Assembly: GCA_003695555.1 (NCBI GenBank)
Contig: RFIU01000229.1
Coordinates: 1-18,019 of the forward strand
DNA length: 18,019 nt
Direction: 5' to 3'
Origin: Alphaproteobacteria bacterium
GTDB taxonomy: Bacteria; Pseudomonadota; Alphaproteobacteria; Sphingomonadales; Rhodothalassiaceae
Below the pieces are notes generated by a model, which saw only the letters and a program-made list of their open reading frames with translations, searched no databases and was not told the origin of the DNA. Shown here one piece after another: positions 6,417 to 13,885 of the stretch. Each line of letters starts with the position of its first letter. Position 1 is the first letter of the stretch. The position numbers and the translations under genes are program-made.

Positions 6417-7172
6417 TCACGCCTCTTCCAAGGGAAGGGGGCCCGCATCATGAACCGCCGTTTGTGTCAAGCGAAGCTGCCGGGCGAGGGTCATTACCCC
6501 GGCGCGCGCCGCCTCTTCATGGGCGAGCGCATAGGCCGGGTCGATGTCGCGGGCAAGCGAAAAACACGCTCCGTCGTCGCGCTGTGCCAGATAGAGGACC
6601 GCGGCACGCGCCTCGCCGCCTGCCGCGATCCGGGCGAGTGCGCGCAGATGCCGGGTTCCGCGACGGGTCGGGGCATCGGGAAACTGAAGCCGGTCGTCGC
6701 GCCGAAGCGTCACCGATTTCACCTCCAGATAGAGCGGCGGGCACCGCGTGCGCGGATCGGTGAGCAGGAAGTCCACTCGCGAGTTTCCGTCGTCATAAAC
6801 GACTTCCGCCCGCCATTCCGGCCATTCGGCAAGCTCGGGGATCGCGCGCCGCGCAAGCAGCGCCGCCGCGATGCGGTTGGCGCGGGTCGTGTCGATCCCG
6901 ATCATCACGCCTTCGACCGTCTCCGAGAGCACCCAGCGCCAGGGCAGCTTCGCCTTCGGATTGGCGACCGGCGCCAGGAGGACGCGCATGCCGGGCTCGG
7001 CGCATCCGGTCATGGCGCCGGGATTGGGGCAATGGACGGTAACGGGATCGGCTTGCCCGTCCATCTCGACATCGGCCAGAAACCGCTTGTAGCGGCGAAT
7101 GAGGCGGGCCGGGCGCAATGGTGGATCCCAACGGTCCAGGATCGGAAGCGTCCGCTCCTCCACTTTCCCCAT
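6417..7172 (-). CDS. sfsA: SfsA family DNA/RNA nuclease-like protein
   Basis: The protein has 251 residues. SfsA was named for stimulating maltose fermentation in E. coli; it has an OB-fold plus a PD-(D/E)xK-like fold, and its biological role is unclear. The family signatures are clear: HCPNPGAMTG at 47-56, SRVDFLL at 131-137, YLEVKSVT at 148-155 and FPDAPTRRGTRHL at 164-176. The frame is open upstream to 7259, but that would overlap the end of the peptidase gene. ATG at 7172 starts 10 bases after the peptidase stop and gives the normal family length. It is likely translated as part of an operon with the peptidase upstream and map and radC downstream. Confidence 0.92.
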   Translation of the reverse strand: MGKVEERTLPILDRWDPPLRPARLIRRYKRFLADVEMDGQADPVTVHCPNPGAMTGCAEPGMRVLLAPVANPKAKLPWRWVLSETVEGVMIGIDTTRANRIAAALLARRAIPELAEWPEWRAEVVYDDGNSRVDFLLTDPRTRCPPLYLEVKSVTLRRDDRLQFPDAPTRRGTRHLRALARIAAGGEARAAVLYLAQRDDGACFSLARDIDPAYALAHEEAARAGVMTLARQLRLTQTAVHDAGPLPLEEA

Positions 7173-7182
7173 CGTTGCGTTT

Positions 7183-8589
7183 CTACTCACCGAAGCTGCC
7201 GGCAGGACCGGGAAAGACGACGGGGCTTTCGAAGCCTTCCCTGGAGACGCTCGCGACACCGAAGAAATAATTATCGATGACGATGTTCTTCAGCGTGAAA
7301 TGATCGGTCCGCCCGACCCAGCGGCTCCATTGCCATTGCGGCTGATCGGTCAGCCGCCAGTAAATCCGGTAACCGGCGAGATTCTCCACCGCACGGCCCG
7401 CCGGCAGCTTCCAGTGAAGCGTCGTGTCCGGCGAGACCGCACCGCTGATCTTCACGCCGGACGGGAACGGCGGGGCGGCGGCGAGTGTTGCCAAGGTGAC
7501 GACATTGAGCGCGGTCAATTTGGCCGCATAGCCGAAGTCCACACCTTCGATGGTGTCGCCGTAATGGATGCCGTTCTCGACCCGCACGTCCTGATGCTGA
7601 CGAGTATAGTTCTCGTGCGCCTCCATGATCCGTACCGCCGGCATGCCCTTCTCGTTGAAGGGACGGTGATGGCCGCCGCGTCCGAAACGGTCGAGGCGAT
7701 AGATCATCATCACGTCGAGATTGGGCACATAACGGTCCGCCAGCCGGTCGATGAGACGGGCGAGATTGCGTGACGGGCTGTCCACCTCTCCGCCCGTAAA
7801 GCGGCGGATGCGGGCCTCGCGCGGGGTTTCGGTGGCGCGGGTTCCTTCCGAGAAGACCCGCGCGGTGGTGTTGTCGATGACCCCGTCGATGCCGGCGATA
7901 TTGCCGATCATGTCGTTGTTCAGCATCGCCTTCACCCGCCAGCCCTGCGCCAATGCGTGCTCGGCGAGGATGCGTCCGCCGTAAAGCCCCTGTTCCTCGC
8001 CCGAGAGCGCAGCATAGACGATCGTGCCGGCAAAGCGGTGGTGCGAGAGGACTCGCGCTGCCTCCAGCACGCCGGCGACCCCGCTGGCATTGTCATTGGC
8101 GCCCGGCGCGTCCGAGGTCGCGTCCATCACGTCCGAAACGCGGCTGTCGATATCGCCCGAGACGATGACCACGCGCTTCGGGTCCAGCGTGCCGCGCTGA
8201 ATGGCGATGACATTGACGATCTCGGTGGGCTCGGGGATGCGCTTTTCGCCCGAGACGGTATCCGAGACGGTGCGCACCTCAAGGCAGCCGCCGCAGGCCT
8301 TCGAGATGCGGCGAAATTCGGCCTCGATCCAGCGCCGTGCCGCGCCGATCCCGCGGGACGGGCTCTTCGTCTCGGAAAGTGTGTGGCGGGTGCCGAAACC
8401 GACGAGCGTTTCGACATCGTGATGCAGGCGCACGGGAGAGACCTCGGCCACCATCTCGTGCAGCACCGGCTGTTCAGCGGGCGGGGCGGGCGGAAGTTGC
8501 GATTGGGTTTCTTCGCCCGCCCGGGCGGCGGCGTCGGCAGTGGCGACGAAAAGGGCCATTGAGCCGAGGAACAGATGGATGCGACGCAT
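7183..8589 (-). CDS. Secreted M28-family metallopeptidase with C-terminal fibronectin-like domain
   Basis: The protein has 468 residues. A signal peptide covers about residues 1-21, so it should act in the periplasm or outside the cell, cleaving amino acids or peptides. The M28 zinc-peptidase core spans about 50-372, with D166 in PGANDNASG as bridging ligand, E198-E199 in SGEEQG as base and ligand, D226 in NNDMIG, and a C-terminal histidine in EAHENYTRQH. The first ligand, usually His in an HxD motif, is aspartate here (D146 in SGDIDS). Residues 375-465 look like a beta-sandwich of fibronectin type III kind (LHWKLP, GYRIYWR, FFGVASVSREG). ATG 8589 has an AGGA site about 9 bases upstream. Its stop lies 10 bases before sfsA. 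Confidence 0.88.
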   Translation of the reverse strand: MRRIHLFLGSMALFVATADAAARAGEETQSQLPPAPPAEQPVLHEMVAEVSPVRLHHDVETLVGFGTRHTLSETKSPSRGIGAARRWIEAEFRRISKACGGCLEVRTVSDTVSGEKRIPEPTEIVNVIAIQRGTLDPKRVVIVSGDIDSRVSDVMDATSDAPGANDNASGVAGVLEAARVLSHHRFAGTIVYAALSGEEQGLYGGRILAEHALAQGWRVKAMLNNDMIGNIAGIDGVIDNTTARVFSEGTRATETPREARIRRFTGGEVDSPSRNLARLIDRLADRYVPNLDVMMIYRLDRFGRGGHHRPFNEKGMPAVRIMEAHENYTRQHQDVRVENGIHYGDTIEGVDFGYAAKLTALNVVTLATLAAAPPFPSGVKISGAVSPDTTLHWKLPAGRAVENLAGYRIYWRLTDQPQWQWSRWVGRTDHFTLKNIVIDNYFFGVASVSREGFESPVVFPGPAGSFGE

Positions 8590-8777
8590 GATTTTTCTTC
8601 CTCTCTCGCGATCACCCCGGCAAGGCGAGGCGCGTTTCCGTACGCTCTCTCATCAGGAACGCCGCCCAAAGGCTAGGCACGAGCCTGCCGGTGATCAAGG
8701 GAAGGCCAGGTCAACGATGGTTGGGAAGGCGCCCTGATGGGCAGAGCCGCATCGGCAGTAAGGCGGCAGACGCATGA

Positions 8778-10247
8778 TCAGGCGCACTCGCTGTCATCAC
8801 GCGGCAGGTCGGGAATGACGGCATGCCGGGCATGAACCGCTGTTCGCCCCGCCTCGCGCTCGGCCTTGAGCAGTTCGGCGACCTGAAAGGCGATCTCCAG
8901 GCTCTGTCCGGCATTGAGGCGCGGATCGCAGTGCGTGTGATAGCGCGAGGCGAGCTTTTCCTCGGTGATGGCGACGGCCCCGCCTGTGCATTCGGTGACG
9001 TTCTGGCCGGTAAGCTCAAGATGGATGCCGCCGGCATGGGTTCCCTCGGCGCGGTGGATCTCGAAGAACTGGCGGACCTCGTCCATCATTTGATCGAAGC
9101 GTCGGGTCTTCAGGCCACTTGCCGTCTTGATCGTATTGCCGTGCATGGGATCGCACGACCAGACGACCATGGCGCCTTCCCGTTGCACCGCGCGCAGGAT
9201 GGCCGGCAGGTGGTCGCCGATCCGTTCGGCTCCGAAGCGGCAGATGAGGGTCAGTCGGCCGGACTCATTGCCGGGATTGAGGCGGGCGATGACCCGCAGC
9301 AGCTCATCGATCTCGGTCGCAGGTCCGACCTTGACGGCGACGGGATTGGTTATGCCGGCCAGGAAGGCGACATGCGCACCGTCCGCCTGACGTGTCCGGT
9401 CGCCACACCAGAGCAGGTGGGCGGATGTGTCGAGCCACTCGCCGGTTTCGGAATCGCGCCGGGTGAGCGCCTCTTCATAGGGCAGCAGCAGGCACTCATG
9501 ACTGGTGAAGAAGCTGGTCCCCTGAAGCACGCGGGTCGCGCTTTCGCCGACCCCGCAGGCGCGCATGAAGTCGAGCGCCTCGCTGATCCGTCCGGCAAGA
9601 TCCTGATAGCGCGCGGTCGCCGGCGTATGATCGACGAACTCCAGATTCCAGCGATGCACCTTGTGCAGGTCGGCAAAGCCGCCCTGGGCCAGCGCGCGCA
9701 GCAGATTGAGCGTCGCGGCAGCCTGATTGTAGGCGCGCATCATCCGCTCGGGGTCGGGTGTGCGAGCGGCTTCGTCAAAGCGAATGCCATTGATGCGATC
9801 GCCGCGATAGCTCGGCAGGCGTTGGCCGTCGCGTTCCTCGAAATCGCTGGAACGGGGCTTGGCGAACTGACCGGCAAGCCGGCCGACCTTCACCACCGGG
9901 CAGGCGGCGGCAAAGGTCAGCACCACTGCCATCTGAAGCAGGACCCGGAAGGTATCGCGGATATTGTCGGGATGGAATTCCGCAAAGCTTTCCGCGCAGT
10001 CGCCGCCTTGAAGCAGAAAGGCCTCGCCACGCGCCACCCTGGCAAGTTCGGCCTTCAGGGCGCGCACCTCGCCAGCGAAGACGAGTGGCGGCCGGGTGGC
10101 GAGCTGCCGCTCGACCTCGGCCAATGCCTGCGGGTCGGGGTAGGTAGGCATCTGCCGGGCGGGAAGCGTGCGCCAGCAGGCAGGGTGCCATGCTGTAGCG
10201 GTCATGTCGCCTGAGGGTGGTACCGTTATGCGCTGCTTGTCCGACAC
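8778..10247 (-). CDS. aroG: Class II 3-deoxy-7-phosphoheptulonate (DAHP) synthase
   Basis: This 489-residue enzyme condenses phosphoenolpyruvate and erythrose 4-phosphate, the first step of the shikimate pathway to aromatic amino acids. Class II (plant/actinobacterial-type) signatures are present throughout: QMPTYPD near the N-terminus, LQGGDCAESF with the metal-binding cysteine at about 84, GRLAGQFAKPRS, LHKVHRWNLEFV, FFTSHECLLL, GDRTRQADGAHVAFL, VVWSCDPMHGNT and GIHLELTGQNVTEC. The start is set at GTG 10247 because AAGAGGTGAAGG lies just ahead of it and a predicted promoter would start transcription near 10270. A TTG at 10268 would leave almost no leader. The ATG at 10205 is a weaker alternative. 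It is downstream of gor on the same strand but has its own promoter. Confidence 0.95.
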   Translation of the reverse strand: MSDKQRITVPPSGDMTATAWHPACWRTLPARQMPTYPDPQALAEVERQLATRPPLVFAGEVRALKAELARVARGEAFLLQGGDCAESFAEFHPDNIRDTFRVLLQMAVVLTFAAACPVVKVGRLAGQFAKPRSSDFEERDGQRLPSYRGDRINGIRFDEAARTPDPERMMRAYNQAAATLNLLRALAQGGFADLHKVHRWNLEFVDHTPATARYQDLAGRISEALDFMRACGVGESATRVLQGTSFFTSHECLLLPYEEALTRRDSETGEWLDTSAHLLWCGDRTRQADGAHVAFLAGITNPVAVKVGPATEIDELLRVIARLNPGNESGRLTLICRFGAERIGDHLPAILRAVQREGAMVVWSCDPMHGNTIKTASGLKTRRFDQMMDEVRQFFEIHRAEGTHAGGIHLELTGQNVTECTGGAVAITEEKLASRYHTHCDPRLNAGQSLEIAFQVAELLKAEREAGRTAVHARHAVIPDLPRDDSECA

Positions 10248-10276
10248 GCCTTCACCTCTTGCACGCAATGATGGAT

Positions 10277-10305
10277 CAAATCTTGTGGCTTGCCCGTGAT
10301 GTCAA
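10277..10305 (-). promoter_or_regulatory. Candidate promoter of the DAHP synthase gene
   Basis: On the minus strand a perfect TTGACA (complement of 10300-10305) is followed at 17 bases by GATTTG (complement of 10277-10282), a poor -10 match. Transcription near 10270 would leave a 23-base leader carrying the strong ribosome binding site, which agrees with the GTG start at 10247. Confidence 0.4.
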
Positions 10306-10354
10306 GTCTGCAGGGCAATCCTTATCCGAATCCTAACGTGCCGGGAGGCGTCTG

Positions 10355-11773
10355 TCAGGATGTTTCCGGCTTTCTTTCCCGCCATGGGGTGACCGGGGTA
10401 CGCAGCAGGACGAATTCCTCTGCGCTGGTCGGATGAATGGCGACCGTTCGATCGAGGCCCGCCTTGGTCAGGCCGTTCTTCATCGCCGTGGCGAAGCCCT
10501 GGATGATTTCGGGCGCGCCTTCGCCCAGCATGTGCATGCCGACGACCCGGTCGGTTTCGGCATCGACCAGAACCTTGATCAGGTCGCGCTCGTTGCGACC
10601 CGAGATCGTGTGCTTGAGCGGCCGATAACGGGCGCGATAGACATCGACCTCACCGAAGCGATCGAATGCTTCTTCCTCGCCATAGCCGACGGTTCCGATC
10701 GGAGGCAGGGTAAAGACGGCGCTCGGCACCTCGCGATGATCGGGACGTGTCGGGGTGTCGTAAAAGCGGGTCAGCGCGAAGGCGTGACCCTCGCGGATGG
10801 CGACCGGGGTCAGACTGACGCGGTCGGTGACATCGCCGACGGCCCAGATCGAAGGAACATTGGTGCGCGAATAGTCATCGACGATCACCGCACCGTTGGC
10901 GGCGCATTCGACACCCGCTGTTTCCAGTCCCAGCCCCTCGGTATTGGGCCTCCGCCCGATCGCAAAAAGCGCCTCGTCCACCACCCGCGTCTCACCGGAA
11001 GCAAGGGTCGCATGAAGGCCGTCCTCGCGACGGTCGAGAGAGACGACCTGTTCGTGACAGCGCACTTCGATGCCCCGCTCGATGAGGGATTCCTGCAGCG
11101 CCTCGCGCAGATCGATGTCGAAGCCGCGCAACACCGGGCCGCCGCGATAGGCGAGCGTCACCTCGGCACCGAGGCCGTGGAAGATGGATGCGAATTCAAC
11201 GGCGATATAGCCGCCACCGACCACCAGCAGACGGCGCGGGAAGCGGGGCAGGTGAAAGACCTCGTTGGAGGTGATCGCATGCTCGCCGCCCGGAATGTGG
11301 TGCGGCCGGTTTGGCGTGCCGCCGCTGGCGATCAGGATGGTTTCCGCCCGCCAGCGCCTTCCTGTCCCGACGATCTCGACTTCCTGCGGACCGACGAGGC
11401 GAGCGCGCCCTTCGACGATCTTGACGCCGGCGCGCGCCAGGTTCTCGCGATAAAGGCCGTTCAGTCTGTCCACCTCGCCGGCGACCGCTTCGCGCAGCCG
11501 CAGCCAGTCGAAACGTGGCGGTGCTTCCAGCGACCAGCCGAAGCCTTCAGCATCGGAAAAATCATCGGCGAAATGCGCCGCATAGGCCATCAGCTTCTTC
11601 GGAATGCAACCGCGAATGACGCAGGTGCCGCCAACCCGGTATTCCTCGGCAATGACCACCTTCGCACCGCTTTGTGCGGCGATCCGTGCTGCGCGCACGC
11701 CACCCGAACCGGCGCCGATGACGAAGAGGTCAACGGATTCGGCAGCCCTGTCGCCTTCCGGGGACGAATTCAT
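10355..11773 (-). CDS. gor: Glutathione-disulfide reductase
   Basis: This 472-residue FAD enzyme reduces glutathione disulfide with NADPH in the cytoplasm. Domains in order: FAD-binding GAGSGGVRAAR near the N-terminus; the redox-active pair C51 and C56 in GGTCVIRGCIPKK; the NADPH-binding VVGGGYIAVEFAS followed by arginines in YRGGPVLRGFD, which favour NADPH over NADH; the second FAD motif IWAVGDVTD; and the dimer-interface active-site AIHPTSAEEF. These separate it from dihydrolipoamide dehydrogenase. The frame is open upstream to a TTG at 11854, but ATG 11773 has AGGAG 7 bases ahead and gives the normal length. A strong Fur-box match lies about 80 bases upstream. MoxR precedes it and DAHP synthase follows it, neither functionally linked. 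Confidence 0.93.
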   Translation of the reverse strand: MNSSPEGDRAAESVDLFVIGAGSGGVRAARIAAQSGAKVVIAEEYRVGGTCVIRGCIPKKLMAYAAHFADDFSDAEGFGWSLEAPPRFDWLRLREAVAGEVDRLNGLYRENLARAGVKIVEGRARLVGPQEVEIVGTGRRWRAETILIASGGTPNRPHHIPGGEHAITSNEVFHLPRFPRRLLVVGGGYIAVEFASIFHGLGAEVTLAYRGGPVLRGFDIDLREALQESLIERGIEVRCHEQVVSLDRREDGLHATLASGETRVVDEALFAIGRRPNTEGLGLETAGVECAANGAVIVDDYSRTNVPSIWAVGDVTDRVSLTPVAIREGHAFALTRFYDTPTRPDHREVPSAVFTLPPIGTVGYGEEEAFDRFGEVDVYRARYRPLKHTISGRNERDLIKVLVDAETDRVVGMHMLGEGAPEIIQGFATAMKNGLTKAGLDRTVAIHPTSAEEFVLLRTPVTPWRERKPETS

Positions 11774-11849
11774 CGCCTCTCTCCTGCTGTCGTCAGGCCG
11801 AAGGTAAGCCCGACGCGTCTTCGTCGCATAGTCTGTGCCGGTCGATGCG

Positions 11850-11868
11850 GGCAATGATAATCATGATC
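11850..11868. promoter_or_regulatory. Putative Fur box upstream of gor
   Basis: The sequence GGCAATGATAATCATGATC agrees with the 19-base Fur consensus at 16 positions by eye, including an unbroken central ATGATAATCAT, itself a perfect inverted repeat (ATGAT-A-ATCAT). It lies between the moxR stop and the gor start and overlaps a possible -35 (TTGCCC on the minus strand, complement of 11848-11853) whose -10 would be TATGCG 18 bases on. Binding there should repress gor when iron is plentiful. This is inferred from sequence alone. Confidence 0.5.
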
Positions 11869-11887
11869 TTCGGGCGGGACGGGCGCA

Positions 11888-12742
11888 TCAGCCCCCTTCG
11901 CGCCGAGCGAGAAAAGCCAGCCGTTGCAGCAGTGCCACGTCCTGCTCGTTCTTCAAAAGGGCACCATAGAGCGGAGGCAGCACGGATTTGGTGTCGTCGC
12001 TGCGCAGGGCTTCGGGCGGCATGTCCTCGGCCACCAGCAGCTTCAGCCAGTCGAGCAGTTCGCTTGTCGATGGCTTCTTTTTCAGACCCGGCACCTCGCG
12101 AAGCTGATAGAAGACGGCGAGGGCCTCACGCACCAGTCGCTGCCGGATGCCGGGAAAGTGCACCTCGACGATGCGTGCCATCGTCTCGGCATCAGGAAAG
12201 CGGATATAGTGAAAGAAGCAGCGCCGAAGGAAGGCGTCCGGCAGTTCCTTCTCGTTGTTCGAGGTGATCAGCACGATCGGCCGGTGCCGGGCGCGGATCG
12301 TTTCGCCGGTTTCATAGACATGGAATTCCATGCGGGCGAGCTCCAGCAGCAGGTCGTTCGGGAACTCGATGTCCGCCTTGTCGATCTCGTCGATCAGCAG
12401 CACCGGGGCCTTGGAGGCGGTGAAGGCCTCCCACAGCTTGCCCGGCTTGATATAGTTGGTGATGTCGTGAACCTTCGGATCGCCGAGCTGCGAATCGCGC
12501 AGCCGCGCCACCGCGTCATATTCATAGAGCCCCTGCTGCGCCTTGGTCGTTGATTTGACATGCCATTCGATCAGCGGCCGGCCGAAGCTTTCTGCCACCT
12601 CACGGGCGAGCACCGTCTTGCCGGTGCCGGGCTCACCCTTGATCAGCAGCGGTCGACGCAGCCGTGCCGCAGCATTGACCGCGACGATGAGATCCTCGGT
12701 CGCGACATAGGAATCGGTGCCTTCGAAGCGCAGATCGTCCAT
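11888..12742 (-). CDS. MoxR-family AAA+ ATPase
   Basis: This 284-residue cytoplasmic ATPase is of the MoxR class, chaperone-like proteins that help insert cofactors or mature protein complexes, usually with a von Willebrand factor A (VWA) partner. Walker A is GEPGTGKT (36-43), Walker B is LLIDEID (115-121), sensor 1 is SNN (161-163), and the arginine finger region is FLRRCFF (171-177). The ATG at 12742 has GGAG 9 bases upstream; the TTG at 12757 is an open-frame extension overlapping that site. No VWA gene follows on the strand; the next gene is gor, 114 bases on. The partner could sit elsewhere, so the substrate complex cannot be named. Confidence 0.9.
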   Translation of the reverse strand: MDDLRFEGTDSYVATEDLIVAVNAAARLRRPLLIKGEPGTGKTVLAREVAESFGRPLIEWHVKSTTKAQQGLYEYDAVARLRDSQLGDPKVHDITNYIKPGKLWEAFTASKAPVLLIDEIDKADIEFPNDLLLELARMEFHVYETGETIRARHRPIVLITSNNEKELPDAFLRRCFFHYIRFPDAETMARIVEVHFPGIRQRLVREALAVFYQLREVPGLKKKPSTSELLDWLKLLVAEDMPPEALRSDDTKSVLPPLYGALLKNEQDVALLQRLAFLARREGG

Positions 12743-13013
12743 CTCGTCGCTCTCCAATGCGATGGCCTTCGCCGGCGCCGGTTGCCGGTGCGCTCACGCA
12801 TAGAATGTCGTGGCGACCCGTGCAAGCCGGCGGCTTCGGGAAGAAGGGGTGGCATGTTCATTGCTTCATGCTTGGGGAACAAGTCCTGTTATGGTTAAAT
12901 CTGCCGGGTTGCCGCTTGGGGTTGGCAGCTTAGGGCTTTGTTTAGACAAACCGGCTTGAATGGTGCGGCGATTTCGCATGGAGCGGATCGCGCCGGCCGG
13001 CAGGAGAGCACAG

Positions 13014-13409
13014 ATGGCACTCAAATTGTCCCTGAAGCCGGGCGAGAAGTTCGTCGTCAACGGCGCAGTGATCCAGAACGGGGATCGCCGGGCGAGCCTG
13101 ATCATCCAGAACAAGGTCTCGATCCTGCGCGAGAAGGACATCATGACCAGCGAGCAGGCGACGACACCGGCGCGACGGATCTATTTCCCGATCATGCTCT
13201 GCTATCTCGATCCGGCCAACAAGGAACAGTACCTGATGGAGTTCATGGCACGCATGACCGAGTTCCTGTCGGTAATCGAAACGCCTGAGATCAAGGCGCG
13301 CTGTCTCGAGATCAGTGCCGACGTGATGAAGGAGAACTACTATCGGGCGCTGATGAGCACGAAGAAGCTGTTCGCGTTCGAGGAGGAGAGGCTGAGCCAT
13401 GTCCCTTGA
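13014..13409 (+). CDS. flbT: Flagellar biosynthesis repressor FlbT
   Basis: The protein has 131 residues. In Caulobacter, FlbT binds the 5' leader of flagellin mRNA and lowers its stability and translation until the hook is complete. The start MALKLSLKPGEKFVVNGAVI, the segment VSILREKDIMT, and RIYFPIMLCYLDP are typical of FlbT. ATG 13014 has AGGAGAG at 13002-13008; an in-frame ATG 18 codons earlier lacks one and would extend the protein beyond the family start. The last 11 bases overlap flaF, so the two are translated together. In the 271 bases upstream (to moxR, divergent) I see no sigma-54 or CtrA site that I would trust. Confidence 0.93.
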   Translation: MALKLSLKPGEKFVVNGAVIQNGDRRASLIIQNKVSILREKDIMTSEQATTPARRIYFPIMLCYLDPANKEQYLMEFMARMTEFLSVIETPEIKARCLEISADVMKENYYRALMSTKKLFAFEEERLSHVP

Positions 13410-13824
13410 CGCCTATGCCAAGCGTCAACAGGCGACCGAAAGCCCGCGCGAGACTGAGTACCGCCTCTTCGCACGGGTGACGGCGGCGATGATCGAGGCC
13501 CGCGACAAGGGCCTGAAGGGCGGGGCGCTGATGGAATCGCTCGACTGGAACCGGCGCCTGTGGTCCACCCTTGCGCTCGACTGCAGTCAGCCGGAAAACC
13601 AGCTTCCCGAACAGACCCGCGCCCAGATCATCTCGCTGTCGATCTATGTTTCGAAAACGGTCAGCAAGGTGATGCGGGGCGAGGCCCATATCGATGATCT
13701 GATTTCGCTCAACCGCATCATCATGGAAGGGCTTGCTCACCAGCAGGGTGGGCAAGCGAGCGCGCCACCCGCGGCTCCTTCAGATTCCTCGCCACTGCCT
13801 GAAGGTGGCGTCACCGTCGCCTGA
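13399..13824 (+). CDS. flaF: Flagellar biosynthesis regulator FlaF
   Basis: The protein has 141 residues. FlaF is the alphaproteobacterial partner of FlbT; it binds flagellin and is needed for flagellin production and filament assembly. The sequence runs SLDAYAKRQQATESPRETEY, then a helical core with MESLDWNRRLWSTLALD (about 45-61) and IISLSIYVSKTVSKVM, the FlaF hallmarks. From about residue 118 the tail is low in complexity (Q, G, A, P, S) and longer than in compact homologues. The ATG at 13399 has AGGAGGAGAG at 13381-13390, and the first 11 bases overlap flbT. No flagellin (fljK/fliC) or other flagellar gene is in the window, so this pair is separated from the flagellin locus or lies at the edge of a cluster. 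Confidence 0.93.
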   Translation: MSLDAYAKRQQATESPRETEYRLFARVTAAMIEARDKGLKGGALMESLDWNRRLWSTLALDCSQPENQLPEQTRAQIISLSIYVSKTVSKVMRGEAHIDDLISLNRIIMEGLAHQQGGQASAPPAAPSDSSPLPEGGVTVA

Positions 13825-13885
13825 TGCGGGCAGCATCCACCCTCTGCACTCCTTTCCTGCTGTTTGTCCCGGATCTCCGGATCTT

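Noticed and set aside
5730..7280. A long open reading frame on the + strand opposite map and sfsA
   Set aside because: It lies fully antisense to two genes with complete family signatures, shows no motif itself, and is explained by GC-rich codon bias. The same holds for long + strand frames opposite aroG (8823-10214), gor (10433-11857), the amidase (14441-15490) and cfa (15310-16587).
12890..12960. Sigma-54 promoter upstream of flbT (TTGGCAG followed by GGGCTTTG)
   Set aside because: The GG to GC spacing is 9 rather than 10 bases, and the -12 element is poor.
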